Made by a program: the position numbers and the translations under genes. Below are positions 17,130-26,116 of a stretch of 64,000 nt of DNA, in pieces. The stretch lies in assembly GCA_026991755.1 (NCBI GenBank), contig JALXAX010000074.1:1-64000 (forward strand), written 5' to 3'. Positions within the stretch are counted from its first letter, which is position 1; each line of letters begins with the position of its first letter. The stretch comes from Thiotrichaceae bacterium (GTDB lineage: Bacteria; Pseudomonadota; Gammaproteobacteria; Thiotrichales; Thiotrichaceae). The notes under the pieces are model-generated. The model was not told the DNA's origin, did not search any database, and saw only the letters and a program-made list of their open reading frames with translations.

Positions 17130-18194
17130 TTATTTTATTCGCCTTAATGCAAATAAACCCATTAACAAAAAGAGTATCACAGGGAAGAACGCACTTAATA
17201 AAGGAGGAAAACTATAAACGATTCCTACTTCATTAAGAATTCGATTAATCAAGAAAAAGACAATACCAACGGTAATCCCTATAAATAGCCTTAGACCCAC
17301 ACCTGTACTACGCTGTGAAGAAAATAAAAATGGCATGGCGAGTACAAGCATCACCAATGCTGAAAAAGGGATTGAGAGGTGTTTCCAAAAAGCAAGTTTG
17401 AATTTGTCTGCACTTAGGTTATTACTTTCTTGATGATCGATTAACTTTAAAAGTTGAATAGAAGATAGATATTCAGGGTTAGCAACGGTTACTTTAAGAA
17501 TATCAGGGGAAATTAATACTCCGGTAGAAGCCGTATCAACAGTATCTATTTGTATACTTTTAGCCTTAAAAGTACGGGTGGTTATTTGATGCAATGTCCA
17601 TTGGTTATTTTCGAACTCTGCTGATTCAATAGTGGTTAGGTCTTTGAGCTGCTTGTAGTCTTTAGATACACGATAGATGGTGATATCAGCTAACTGCTGA
17701 CTTGAGATTATTTTTCCAATCTGAATTATCTCTTGTTTTTCTTTGACCCATAGACCGCGATCAGATGTGATTGTAACCCTGTTATTCTTTTGAACTGCTT
17801 TAAAGTTAGTAGCATATCGGTCAGTCGCAGGAACAACCCATTCCCCCAGAGCAAATGACAGAAGTGCGAGGAATATGCCTAATTGTAATGTGGCGATAAC
17901 AATTTGCTGAATGGATACACCCGCAGCACGCATGGCAGTGAACTCTGAGTTGGCTGTTAATCTGCCTAAGCCAAGCAGCGTTCCAACTAAAACGGAGGTT
18001 GGGAAGTATTCATACAGTCTCTCGGGTAACGTATAAACAGTGTAAAGTACAGCTTGCATACTGCCATAAGCTGCATTAGTTTCTTCAAGCTCACTGATTA
18101 AACCAAAAAAGCTGTCTAGTAACACTAGCGCAAACCAAGCCATGACAATTCCACCTAAGGCATTTTTCCATAAGTATCGGTTAAGAATATTCAT
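17130..18194 (-). CDS. lptG: LPS export ABC transporter permease LptG
   Basis: 354 residues, YjgP/YjgQ family. It has N-terminal membrane helices (about 15-35, 65-90, 100-120), a large periplasmic beta-jellyroll domain (about 130-265), and three C-terminal helices. The opening MNILNRYLWKNALGG and LPERLYEYFPTSVLVGTLLG match LptG more than LptF. With LptF and the ATPase LptB it drives lipopolysaccharide from the inner membrane to the Lpt bridge. Its ATG overlaps the end of lptF by 4 nt, so the two are translationally coupled. Confidence 0.95.
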   Translation of the reverse strand: MNILNRYLWKNALGGIVMAWFALVLLDSFFGLISELEETNAAYGSMQAVLYTVYTLPERLYEYFPTSVLVGTLLGLGRLTANSEFTAMRAAGVSIQQIVIATLQLGIFLALLSFALGEWVVPATDRYATNFKAVQKNNRVTITSDRGLWVKEKQEIIQIGKIISSQQLADITIYRVSKDYKQLKDLTTIESAEFENNQWTLHQITTRTFKAKSIQIDTVDTASTGVLISPDILKVTVANPEYLSSIQLLKLIDHQESNNLSADKFKLAFWKHLSIPFSALVMLVLAMPFLFSSQRSTGVGLRLFIGITVGIVFFLINRILNEVGIVYSFPPLLSAFFPVILFLLMGLFALRRIK

Positions 18195-19288
18195 GAAGCT
18201 GTACTCGCATGGGGATCAACCAGCTTTCTTTTTGTATAACGGCGTTTAAGCATCCATAGGCCAAGTGCAATGAAAATCAAATGTACCCACCACAGCCCCA
18301 CCCAACTGGGCATGGTTGCTTTTTCTATCATGGATTCTGCAGTAATAAGTAAATTAAAATAAACCGCGAATAACAAAATACCTAATGCAAGCTTTCCAAA
18401 ACGACCTTGTCGTGGTGTTGAAAAACTCAATGGAAAAGCTAAAAATGCCATCACAGGTGCGGCTAGAATAACGGCAAAACGCCAATGTAATTCAGCCTTT
18501 GCTGCCAATGAGGTTTCTTTAAATAATTGTAAGGTAGGGAGAGCATCCAGTTTGGTTGAAGAAGATACATTGATAGGGGGTACACGCACACCGTGCTCAG
18601 CAAAACGGAATACCTCAAATGCGTCTGTTGTTAAGTCACGTCCATAACGGCTGCCATCATTAATTTGTAAAACGCGATCACCACTTCTCTTGTCGATAAA
18701 TAAAATAGCACCTTCGGCAAGAATAATATTTTCCTCATTGCCTTTCTTCGTATGCATGAAGAAGCGTTGCATAACCACCTGTTTTTCATCGAGGTCTTCG
18801 ACAAATAGAGTAAATTGATTACTCCCTCGGCCTGATTGCATAAATTCACCTACAGGAATACCCGCAGACTCAGGTCGTTGGCGCACCTCATCTCTTATAT
18901 CGCTATTGAGGGCTTCGACTTGTGGCACAACCCATAACACCAATACAGCAACGACAATCGTTAGGGGAACTACAAAACGAGCAATACCTTTATAGAACTC
19001 AGCAGGCCCAGTGCCTGCGGCATTGAGAGCTTCCATTTCATGATCTTGATAGAGTCGCCCGAAAGCTAGCATCATGCCAATCAACAAAGCAATAGGTACT
19101 AGCTGCAGCCCTCCACTAATAGAGCCAAGCAGTACCATTTTGCCTAGTACATCAATGGGTAAATCGCCAGTACTGACTTTTGCTAGTAATTTAACAAAGG
19201 TATTACCGACAATAATGAGCAAAAGAATCAACATGGTCGCAAAGAAGGACCATTTTATTTCTCTAGCAATGTAGCGTTGGATGATCAT
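18191..19288 (-). CDS. lptF: LPS export ABC transporter permease LptF
   Basis: 365 residues, paired with LptG in the LptB2FG complex of the inner membrane. The ATG at 19288 is preferred over a TTG two codons upstream because it overlaps the lpxL-like stop as TAATG, giving coupling. Three N-terminal helices, a periplasmic jellyroll (about 130-260) and C-terminal helices are visible. Diagnostic stretches are IIQRYIAREI and AFGRLYQDHEMEALNAAGTG. The operon order lpxL, lptF, lptG links lipid A acylation with LPS export. In E. coli lptFG stands apart from lpxL, so this linkage is informative. Confidence 0.95.
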   Translation of the reverse strand: MIIQRYIAREIKWSFFATMLILLLIIVGNTFVKLLAKVSTGDLPIDVLGKMVLLGSISGGLQLVPIALLIGMMLAFGRLYQDHEMEALNAAGTGPAEFYKGIARFVVPLTIVVAVLVLWVVPQVEALNSDIRDEVRQRPESAGIPVGEFMQSGRGSNQFTLFVEDLDEKQVVMQRFFMHTKKGNEENIILAEGAILFIDKRSGDRVLQINDGSRYGRDLTTDAFEVFRFAEHGVRVPPINVSSSTKLDALPTLQLFKETSLAAKAELHWRFAVILAAPVMAFLAFPLSFSTPRQGRFGKLALGILLFAVYFNLLITAESMIEKATMPSWVGLWWVHLIFIALGLWMLKRRYTKRKLVDPHASTAS

Positions 19289-20217
19289 TAGCAATGAGTC
19301 GTAGGGTGAGTGTGGGAATAATCGTTATAAAAGTCGATATCTTTGGTTTTAAACCGTTTATGTGTCCATAAATATTGAGCTGGAAATTCTTTTACTTGAG
19401 ATTCTATCAGTTGATTGATACGTAAAGTATCGGCTTCGATATGGTCACTGGGGAAGTTATCCAAGGGTGGCAGGAAACGTAATAGATAATGAGTGTTATC
19501 TTTTGAGCGTACCGTAAAAAAAGGGATAACTGTAGCTCCAGAAATAGTCGCGAAACGAGAAGTAGCTGAGTTAGTCGCGGTTGGTACACCAAAAAAAGGT
19601 ACGACAACACTATTTTTTCCAAGATAGCTTTGATCTTGGGCATACCACAAAGGAAAGCCTGCTTTTAAGCTTTTAATCATCTCTCGTACTTGTAGCTTTG
19701 GAATGGCTTTTCCATAGCGTTGCGTGCGAACTTTAGCCACTTGGCTTTCAATCAGTTTATTTTGGTGAGGGCGATAGACGACATGCAAAGGTATTTCGGG
19801 CTTTAACAGTGTTAGCAAACGTCCGCCTAATTCCAGGCTAGTAAAATGTGCACTCAATAAAATAATACTTTTGTTGTTTTCAAGTGCACGGGTTAAATAT
19901 TCCTCACCTTCGGTTTTCATTAAAGGTAGCAGCATTTTTTCAGATGCCCACCAACTCATCGCTGCTTCAAAAAAGCCTTGAGCTAAAGAGACAAAGTGCT
20001 GACGGTTTAATTGTTCGCGCTCAATGGGAGTCAGCTCAGGAAATGCTAGTTCTAGGTTGATACAACAGATACGACGACGTTTTTTCAATAGCCGATAAAG
20101 AAGGTTTCCTAGCCCCTTGCCAAGTGACATTTGCACTTGCCAAGGTAGAAAGGTAATAAGCCGCAGTAACCCTAAGCTCATCCAGACTAGCCAGTAACGC
20201 GGGTGAAAGTAGCTCAT
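19288..20217 (-). CDS. Lipid A late acyltransferase (LpxL/HtrB family)
   Basis: 309 residues with an N-terminal membrane anchor (about 8-28) followed by a cytoplasmic-face catalytic domain. The family HxxxxE active-site motif is visible as HFTSLE near residue 123. WYAQDQSYLGKNSVVVPFFG and the C-terminal QYLWTHKRFKT match LpxL/LpxP of E. coli. It transfers an acyl chain from acyl-ACP to Kdo2-lipid IVA. Which position and chain it uses cannot be read from sequence alone, so no symbol is given. Its stop overlaps the lptF start by one nucleotide. Confidence 0.93.
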   Translation of the reverse strand: MSYFHPRYWLVWMSLGLLRLITFLPWQVQMSLGKGLGNLLYRLLKKRRRICCINLELAFPELTPIEREQLNRQHFVSLAQGFFEAAMSWWASEKMLLPLMKTEGEEYLTRALENNKSIILLSAHFTSLELGGRLLTLLKPEIPLHVVYRPHQNKLIESQVAKVRTQRYGKAIPKLQVREMIKSLKAGFPLWYAQDQSYLGKNSVVVPFFGVPTATNSATSRFATISGATVIPFFTVRSKDNTHYLLRFLPPLDNFPSDHIEADTLRINQLIESQVKEFPAQYLWTHKRFKTKDIDFYNDYSHTHPTTHC

Positions 20218-20241
20218 TAAAAATTTAGTGGTGAAAAGAGA

Positions 20242-20457
20242 TTAGTCTTCCAGACGATACAAGGTTCCGCAATAAGGACAACGTATTTCCTTATGAGTAG
20301 CTTCTTCAATCGCCAGAAAAACACGGGGGTGAGAGCACCAAATTGCAGACTCGTCAACGGGGCAATGCAGTGGTAGATCTTTCTTATGGACAACCACCTC
20401 TTTAAGCGTATTTAGCTTTTTAAAATCATCGAGAGATTTTGATTCTGCGTGTGCCAT
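20242..20457 (-). CDS. Small zinc-finger (zf-CHCC) protein
   Basis: 71 residues from ATG 20457, chosen because GAGGTGG lies 9 nt upstream. A GTG 12 nt further up overlaps that site. The conserved Cys/His set is visible in LHCPVDESAIWCSHPRVFL and IRCPYCGTLYRL, matching the zf-CHCC domain seen in the mitochondrial complex I subunit NDUFS6 and in many short proteobacterial proteins that stand next to ilvE. Function in bacteria is not known to me. It lies between ilvE (39 nt) and the lipid A acyltransferase (24 nt), in the same transcription unit. Confidence 0.85.
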   Translation of the reverse strand: MAHAESKSLDDFKKLNTLKEVVVHKKDLPLHCPVDESAIWCSHPRVFLAIEEATHKEIRCPYCGTLYRLED

Positions 20458-20496
20458 CGTATGTACCACCTCGTTTGGATATGAGTTTGTAATTTA

Positions 20497-21432
20497 TTAC
20501 ACCAGAGTACCATTTACAGGTGTTAGCCAGTGTGAATAGCGCTCAGCGCGTCCGTGAACCACGTCGAAATAAAGCGTTTGAAGCTTTTCGGTTATCGGCC
20601 CACGACCACCTTCGCCAATCACACGGTTATCAACTTCACGAATAGGCGTAACTTCAGCTGCTGTTCCGCTAAAGAAAGCTTCATCAGCAATATACACTTC
20701 ATCGCGTGTAATTCGCTTCTCAACAATCTGATAACCCAGATCATTGGCTAATGACATCACCGTATTACGTGTAATGCCGTTTAATGCTGATGTTAAATCG
20801 GGCGTATAAATAATGCCATCTTTAATAATAAAGATATTCTCACCGCTACCTTCGGCCACATAACCTTCGTTATCCAGAAGCATCGCCTCATCATAACCAT
20901 CGGTTAGCGCTTCTTGCAGAGCAAGCATAGAATTAATGTAGTGACCGTTCGCCTTCGCTTTACACATGCTGATATTAACATGATGACGAGTAAACGAAGA
21001 GGTTTTGATGCGAATGCCGTTGGTCATATTATCTTCACCCAGATAAGACCCCCATTCCCATGCAGCTACAATACAATGTGTTTTTAAACCGTCTGCTCTT
21101 AGACCCATACCTTCCGAACCATAAAAACACATAGGGCGTAAATATGCTGAATCTAGATTATTTTCTATAATCGATGCAATTTGCGCCTGATTAATGTCAT
21201 CTTTACTAAAAGGCATATTCATTCGCATAATCTTTGCAGAATCGAATAAACGATTCGTATGGTCTTGCAGACGAAAAATAGCCGGTCCCTGATCTGTATG
21301 GTAAGCGCGCACACCTTCAAACACACCCATGCCGTAATGCAAAGTATGGGTTAATACATGAATGTTAGCTTCTCGCCATGGCACCATTTTTCCGTCAAAC
21401 CAGATAAGGCCGTCGCGATCATCCATTGTCAT
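20497..21432 (-). CDS. ilvE: Branched-chain amino acid aminotransferase
   Basis: 311 residues, PLP fold type IV. It catalyses the last step of valine, isoleucine and leucine synthesis with glutamate as amino donor. Signature pieces are GMGVFEGVRAY near the N-terminus, CKAKANGHYINSMLA with the likely PLP lysine (near 160), EGSGENIFIIKDG, and FFSGTAAEVTPIREVD. GGAGAAG lies 6 nt before the ATG. First gene of a minus-strand run with zf-CHCC, lpxL, lptF and lptG. The promoter lies in the 200-bp gap to dapF. Confidence 0.96.
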   Translation of the reverse strand: MTMDDRDGLIWFDGKMVPWREANIHVLTHTLHYGMGVFEGVRAYHTDQGPAIFRLQDHTNRLFDSAKIMRMNMPFSKDDINQAQIASIIENNLDSAYLRPMCFYGSEGMGLRADGLKTHCIVAAWEWGSYLGEDNMTNGIRIKTSSFTRHHVNISMCKAKANGHYINSMLALQEALTDGYDEAMLLDNEGYVAEGSGENIFIIKDGIIYTPDLTSALNGITRNTVMSLANDLGYQIVEKRITRDEVYIADEAFFSGTAAEVTPIREVDNRVIGEGGRGPITEKLQTLYFDVVHGRAERYSHWLTPVNGTLV

Positions 21433-21487
21433 TGTTACTTCTCCGCTTTATAATTTTTGGCGTTTAGAATACACGCAGTTAGGGGTT

Positions 21488-21592
21488 ATGGCTAGACTTC
21501 TGGGCGTTACTTTTATCGTAATGACTTGCGCTGTTATCGCTTTAAGCGTTGCCCTTATCCGATGCGCTAGCTCTCATGTATACTTCTACTGA
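21488..21592 (+). CDS. Possible small membrane peptide upstream of dapF
   Basis: 34 codons (MARLLGVTFIVMTCAVIAL...) with one hydrophobic helix, preceded by AGGGG at 2 nt spacing, ending 39 nt before dapF. It occupies the ilvE-dapF divergent gap. It could be a true small membrane protein or a decayed lipoprotein gene, or chance. No family recognised. Confidence 0.3.
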   Translation: MARLLGVTFIVMTCAVIALSVALIRCASSHVYFY

Positions 21593-21631
21593 CATAAGTC
21601 CTCTAAATAACAGGAAATAAAACGTAACAAT

Positions 21632-22492
21632 ATGCGGATTAACTTCACAAAAATGCATGGATTAGGTAATGATTTTGTCGTCATTGATGCCACACGACAG
21701 AGTATTAACTTAACACCACAACAAATCCAGTTTATTGCCAATCGTCGATTTGGCGTGGGGTGTGATCAGCTATTGCTTGTTGAAGCAGCAGATAGGGATG
21801 ATGTCGACTTTCGTTATCGTATTTTCAATGCAGATGGTGGTGAGGTTGAGCAGTGCGGCAATGGAGCACGCTGTTTTGCACGTTTTGTACAAGAGCAAGG
21901 GCTAACTGATAAGAACACCATACCCGTAAGCACGAATACAGGAAAAATCACTTTACAAGTTTTAGACAATGGTCAAGTGTGTGTCGATATGGGCGTGCCT
22001 CGTTTGCAGCCTGATGAAATTCCCTTTGTTTCTGATCATCAAGAAACCGTCTATACTCTATCTATTGGAATAGATGCTGGAAGCGTATCTGAGAACATAT
22101 CCTCAAGCGTTGAAATCAGTGCTGTATCGCTAGGGAACCCACATGCCGTATTGCTAGTGGAGGATATTGATACCGCCCCCGTTGAAAGCCTAGGGCCAGT
22201 CATTGAGCAACATCCCCGATTCCCCAACAGAGTTAACACGGGCTTTATGCAAGTAGTTGATAGAAATAACATCCGATTAAGAGTCTACGAACGTGGCGCG
22301 GGTGAAACTCAAGCTTGTGGAACAGGCGCTTGTGCAGCCGTAGTTTCGGGTATACTCCGAGGCTTATTAGACAATAAAGTACGTGTTAATTTGCCAGGTG
22401 GCGAGCTTAATATACAATGGCAAGGAATTGGAACATCTGTTCTAATGACAGGGCCCGCTGAAACAGTCTTTACAGGAAGCATGACATTATGA
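21632..22492 (+). CDS. dapF: Diaminopimelate epimerase
   Basis: 286 residues, PLP-independent epimerase converting LL- to meso-diaminopimelate for lysine and peptidoglycan. Both catalytic cysteines are visible: [10 protein letters not shown] (near 70-80) and [10 protein letters not shown] (near 225-235). The opening [15 protein letters not shown] is typical. Its stop overlaps the DUF484 start as ATGA. The order dapF, DUF484, xerC is the gammaproteobacterial one. lysA, the next step of the pathway, lies downstream on the other strand. Confidence 0.97.
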   Translation: MRINFTKMHGLGNDFVVIDATRQSINLTPQQIQFIANRRFGVGCDQLLLVEAADRDDVDFRYRIFNADGGEVEQCGNGARCFARFVQEQGLTDKNTIPVSTNTGKITLQVLDNGQVCVDMGVPRLQPDEIPFVSDHQETVYTLSIGIDAGSVSENISSSVEISAVSLGNPHAVLLVEDIDTAPVESLGPVIEQHPRFPNRVNTGFMQVVDRNNIRLRVYERGAGETQACGTGACAAVVSGILRGLLDNKVRVNLPGGELNIQWQGIGTSVLMTGPAETVFTGSMTL

Positions 22493-23178
22493 GTCAGACA
22501 AAAACAGAAGCAAACAGCGCAGCTGACATCAATGAAGAAGACATCGCGGGCTACCTAAAAACCCATCCAGACTTTTTCTTGCGTCATGAAAGTATTCTTG
22601 AAACCATAAAAGTGCCCCATCAAAGTGGTGCGGCGGTTTCCTTGATTGAAAGACAAGTCACTTTGCTCCGCTCACAAAAGCAACAAATGGAAGATCAATT
22701 AAATGGACTGATCCAGGCGGCTCGTAATAACGAACAAATCGTTAGCCATATTCAGCGTTTCACCTTAGAAATGATTCATACCCATAACCTTGAAGATGTC
22801 ATCACAGCCTGCCAAGAAAACATGAATAACCATTTCAAAGCAGATTATGTCGGCATGCGGGTTTTAGTAGGGGATGAAACAAACGTACATTATTTGTCGG
22901 GCAAAGATGGTGCTTTAAGAAGCTTTACGCAGCTTTTCAAAAACCGTAAACCGATCTGTGGGCGTATCACTGAAAAACAACGTAGGTACATGTTTGAAAA
23001 AAATGCTGAGAATATTAAATCAGCAGTTTTAATCCCCTTACAAAATACACAGAACTTAGGTGTTGTTGCATTAGGGAGTACGGACGAAAGCCGGTTTCAT
23101 CCAGGCATGGGGATCTTATTTTTAAGCTATATGGGTGAGCTAATTAGTGCATCCATTGCCCGACACATTGAGCAATAA
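22489..23178 (+). CDS. DUF484 family protein (YigA-like)
   Basis: 229 residues. An N-terminal helical part ([20 protein letters not shown]) and a coiled coil (about 50-85) lead to a GAF-like domain (about 90-225), as in other DUF484 proteins between dapF and xerC. Biochemical role unknown; a GAF-like fold suggests binding of a small ligand. It overlaps dapF by 4 nt and xerC by 32 nt, so translation of the three genes is likely coupled. Confidence 0.9.
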   Translation: MSQTKTEANSAADINEEDIAGYLKTHPDFFLRHESILETIKVPHQSGAAVSLIERQVTLLRSQKQQMEDQLNGLIQAARNNEQIVSHIQRFTLEMIHTHNLEDVITACQENMNNHFKADYVGMRVLVGDETNVHYLSGKDGALRSFTQLFKNRKPICGRITEKQRRYMFEKNAENIKSAVLIPLQNTQNLGVVALGSTDESRFHPGMGILFLSYMGELISASIARHIEQ

Positions 23179-24082
23179 CGATCAGGGCAATTTAGGGTTA
23201 GCCCCTTTTTTGGCCTACCTTGAACACGAAAAGCAGTATTCCAAACACACGCTTGATGCCTATCGACGTGATATCACCCAGTATGAGCAATGGTTACAAA
23301 AGAATGAATCCTTGAAAATAGCGGACAGTGATTTTCTGCATATTCAACAGTTTGTTAACCAATTACACCGCCAAGAGATAGGACCTCGAACTCTTAAACG
23401 AAAACTATCCAGCCTGCGCTCCTTCTTTAATTACTTGTTAAAGCATCAGACAATAAAAGCCAACCCTGCGCTTGAGATACAAACACCTAAAGCTCCGCGA
23501 CATTTGCCTGAAACCTTAGATATTGAGCTACTCAATAGATTATTAGATATCCCTTCTGACAGCGCTATTGGCATTAGAGATAAGGCAATGTTTGAACTCA
23601 TTTATTCATCAGGTTTGCGTTTAGCAGAGCTAGTTGGGCTTGATTTAGAAAGTGTAAACCTAAGTGAAGCTATGCTAAGGGTTACGGGGAAAGGCAATAA
23701 AACTCGTATTGTTCCCGTGGGAACACAAGCTATAAACGCCTTGCAAGCATGGTTAGCCATTCGTAAGGATCAGGCTGATAGTAATGAAAGTGCTATTTTT
23801 GTGAGTAACAGAGGTACGAGGGTAACCACAAGATCAGTACAGTTACGGCTCAACTATTGGCAAAAAAAGCAAGGTATTGAGCAGCATCTACACCCACATA
23901 AGCTAAGACATTCTTTTGCTAGCCACGTATTGGAATCATCAGGTGATTTGCGGGCAGTGCAAGAGTTGCTAGGTCATGCGGATATCAGTACCACACAGAT
24001 CTACACGCACCTTGATTACCAACATCTAGCGAAGGTTTATGATAAAGCGCATCCGCGTGCTAAAAAGAAAAAAGCTGAATAG
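23147..24082 (+). CDS. xerC: Tyrosine recombinase XerC
   Basis: 311 residues. With XerD it resolves chromosome dimers at dif. The N-terminal SAM-like core-binding domain (FLAYLEHEKQYSKHTLDAYRRD) is followed by the catalytic domain with R in SSGLRLAELVGL, K in VTGKGNKTR, HxxR in HPHKLRHSFASH, H in LLGHADIST and Tyr in TQIYTHLDY. The start is GTG 23147 with GGTGAG upstream; it lies inside the DUF484 gene. The position after dapF-DUF484 supports XerC rather than XerD. A long basic C-terminal tail (RAKKKKAE) is present. Confidence 0.95.
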   Translation: MHPLPDTLSNNDQGNLGLAPFLAYLEHEKQYSKHTLDAYRRDITQYEQWLQKNESLKIADSDFLHIQQFVNQLHRQEIGPRTLKRKLSSLRSFFNYLLKHQTIKANPALEIQTPKAPRHLPETLDIELLNRLLDIPSDSAIGIRDKAMFELIYSSGLRLAELVGLDLESVNLSEAMLRVTGKGNKTRIVPVGTQAINALQAWLAIRKDQADSNESAIFVSNRGTRVTTRSVQLRLNYWQKKQGIEQHLHPHKLRHSFASHVLESSGDLRAVQELLGHADISTTQIYTHLDYQHLAKVYDKAHPRAKKKKAE

Positions 24083-24130
24083 GTGTCGTGCTTTATGTTT
24101 TTTTATGCAAGGTTTTGTCATTCCCCCTAT

Positions 24131-25378
24131 CTATGGGAGTAGATGCTCACCTTGCATAAGTTGTTCTATCGTTTCGCGCTCTTGAATAACATGTAGGTTA
24201 TCGTGGTCCACCATAATCTCAGCTACACGGGGTCGTGAGTTGTAGTTTGATGACATAGTTGCACCATAAGCACCTGATGAGCGTACTGCTAGTAAATCAC
24301 CTTGAGCAATGGCCAGTTTTCGTTCTTTACCCAAGAAGTCACCGGTTTCACAGATGGGTCCTACGATGTCATACTCTCGTGTGGTTTCATTGCTTTCATT
24401 ATTCACAGGGATAATTTCCTGCCAAGCTTGATAGAGCGAAGGGCGAATTAAATCATTCATCGCGGCATCAACTACCGCAAAGTTCTTATGATCTGATAGC
24501 TTGAGATATTCCACTTCCGTTACTAATATTCCTGCATTTGCAGTAATCGCCCGACCAGGTTCAATAATAATGCTGTAATCTTTGATCAAAGGATTACTAA
24601 ACAGTCGTTCTGTATATTCAGCAGGCAAAGGTGGCGTCTCATCTTGATACTTAACGCCAAGGCCGCCGCCTAAATCTAAATGCTCAAGCACAATACCGTG
24701 CGCTTTTAATTTATCGGCTAGTACTAAGACACGATCCAGTGCATCCATAAAAGGATCAACTTCCGTAAGTTGTGAGCCGATATGGCAATCGATTCCGATA
24801 ATTTTTATGTGCTGCATGGCCGCAGCTTTTTTATAGACATCTTCAGCAATGGCAATATCAATACCAAACTTGTTATCTTTTAAGCCTGTTGATATATAAG
24901 GGTGGGTTCCCGCATCGACATCAGGATTTACACGAATAGAGATAGAAGCCACTTTACCAAGAGAGCCTGCCACTTCGTTGAGTCTGTCCAATTCAGCTTC
25001 TGATTCAATATTGAAGCAGTGAATACCTACTTCGAGTGCTTTTTTCATTTCATCCGAGCGTTTACCGACACCTGAGAAAACGATTTTTTCAGGGTCTCCA
25101 CCTGCTTTTAATACACGCTCTAACTCACCGATAGAAACAATATCAAAACCAGAGCCTAAGCGCGCAAACAGATTTAAAATAGCGATATTAGAATTAGCTT
25201 TAACGGCATAGCAGATAAGATGAGGCTGATCACCGAAGGCATTGTTAAAGGCATTCCAATGTCGCTCTAATGTCGCTCGCGAATAGATATAGCAAGGTGT
25301 GGAAAATTGCTTTGCAATGTCGGCAACTGGTATCTCTTCGGCGTAAAGCTCTGTGCCTTTATAATTAAAATAATCCAT
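24131..25378 (-). CDS. lysA: Diaminopimelate decarboxylase
   Basis: 415 residues, PLP fold type III. It decarboxylates meso-diaminopimelate to lysine. The PLP lysine lies in YAVKANSN, and HIGSQLTE, LDLGGGLGV and EPGRAITANAG are family motifs. The substrate-binding ICETGDFLG with the catalytic Cys is near residue 340. It is transcribed toward xerC and preceded by lptM with a 2-nt gap, as in Pseudomonas-type lptM-lysA operons. The downstream dapF-xerC set is on the opposite strand, so the usual lysA-dapF run has been inverted here. Confidence 0.97.
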   Translation of the reverse strand: MDYFNYKGTELYAEEIPVADIAKQFSTPCYIYSRATLERHWNAFNNAFGDQPHLICYAVKANSNIAILNLFARLGSGFDIVSIGELERVLKAGGDPEKIVFSGVGKRSDEMKKALEVGIHCFNIESEAELDRLNEVAGSLGKVASISIRVNPDVDAGTHPYISTGLKDNKFGIDIAIAEDVYKKAAAMQHIKIIGIDCHIGSQLTEVDPFMDALDRVLVLADKLKAHGIVLEHLDLGGGLGVKYQDETPPLPAEYTERLFSNPLIKDYSIIIEPGRAITANAGILVTEVEYLKLSDHKNFAVVDAAMNDLIRPSLYQAWQEIIPVNNESNETTREYDIVGPICETGDFLGKERKLAIAQGDLLAVRSSGAYGATMSSNYNSRPRVAEIMVDHDNLHVIQERETIEQLMQGEHLLP

Positions 25379-25380
25379 TT

Positions 25381-25530
25381 TTATGATGCTTTTTTAGAGG
25401 TGTTAATTTCTGTTGTGTGTTTCTTTTGATCAGGCAGATGTAATTTGCCCTTATTTCCACAGCCTGTTAAAAAGCTGGTAATGGCTAATAAGAAGATCAT
25501 GACGAAGAATATTTTGTTTGCCCAGCACAT
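25381..25530 (-). CDS. lptM: LptM-like (YifL) small lipoprotein
   Basis: 49 residues from ATG 25530. Signal II peptide with a lysine then a hydrophobic run (FFVMIFLLAITSF) and lipobox LTGC, followed at once by GNKGKLHLP, which matches the CGxKGPLxLP signature of LptM/YifL. Known LptM assists LptD disulfide maturation in the LPS translocon. An inner ATG (25500) would lack a charged N-region, so the longer start is preferred, though neither has a clear ribosome site. It ends 2 nt before lysA. Confidence 0.85.
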   Translation of the reverse strand: MCWANKIFFVMIFLLAITSFLTGCGNKGKLHLPDQKKHTTEINTSKKAS

Positions 25531-25666
25531 AATAATGTTTATTTTTAGAGTGAAAAGAAAAGTAAGAAGAAAAAATGAACGAATAACTGAACTGTTTGTA
25601 AATTATGTAGTCAGAAAGGGGGTATGGAACTTGAGTGTCCTTGGCAAGTTTAAGTTATAAATAGAA

Positions 25667-25769
25667 CCGCCATGTGATGTTTCATACATTGGCATCTAAA
25701 CCTGCGTAGCTGATATAATAATAGCTACGCCATAACATAAGTCTCTACGCAGGTTTGATGCTTTTTTTT
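25667..25769 (+). ncRNA. Candidate small RNA ending in a strong terminator
   Basis: On the plus strand ttgagt (25631) and ttataa (25655), 18 bp apart, could be a promoter. About 30 nt later gcatctaaacctgcgtag (25692) pairs with ctacgcaggtttgatgc (25745-25761), followed by eight T at 25762-25769. No plus-strand gene precedes this terminator. Alternatively it is a stray terminator or repeat between minus-strand genes. Expression evidence is lacking. Confidence 0.3.
25692..25769 (+). terminator. Strong hairpin with T tract, no obvious plus-strand gene upstream
   Basis: A 17-bp stem with one bulged base and a 35-nt apex that can form a smaller inner hairpin (tagct...agcta), then TTTTTTTT. The T tract is on the plus strand only, so it would terminate plus-strand transcripts, while both neighbouring genes are minus strand. 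Confidence 0.75.
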
Positions 25770-25814
25770 ATTTCTAGATACTTCTTTGTGACTACCGCAC
25801 TCTCTAACAAGCTA

Positions 25815-26018
25815 TTAATCGAAAGCTTGTCCTGATTTGAATCCAAACTTTTTTAAGATCATTGCAAGTGGGCAAAAACCCGTAAATGCAGATTGTAGTA
25901 AATTCAAACCAACAAAGCCTGTAAGCCATAACCAGTTAGGGCTTACTTTTGCAGCTAAAACTGCACTCACTAAAATAACAACACCAGCAAATGCTAGTAC
26001 CACTCTATCGATGCTCAT
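25815..26018 (-). CDS. DUF2892 (YgaP-like transmembrane) protein
   Basis: 67 residues with two hydrophobic segments (about 5-24 and 31-50). [19 protein letters not shown] and [15 protein letters not shown] are the hallmark of DUF2892, the membrane domain found fused to rhodanese in YgaP and as free-standing small proteins. The conserved GFCP cysteine is present. Its role is unclear; relatives are linked to sulfur handling. It stands alone between lptM and gltA. Confidence 0.9.
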   Translation of the reverse strand: MSIDRVVLAFAGVVILVSAVLAAKVSPNWLWLTGFVGLNLLQSAFTGFCPLAMILKKFGFKSGQAFD

Positions 26019-26116
26019 AATTACTCTCCTATCGTGTTTAAGAGCCTCTGAATAAAAACAGCCGCTAAATTCTACTGACTTATATCAGAGCTTCCCTAAG
26101 GTATCTAACTCTTTGA

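Noticed and set aside
25837-26055. 72-codon plus-strand frame
   Set aside because: Antisense to the DUF2892 gene, which has a clear family pattern.
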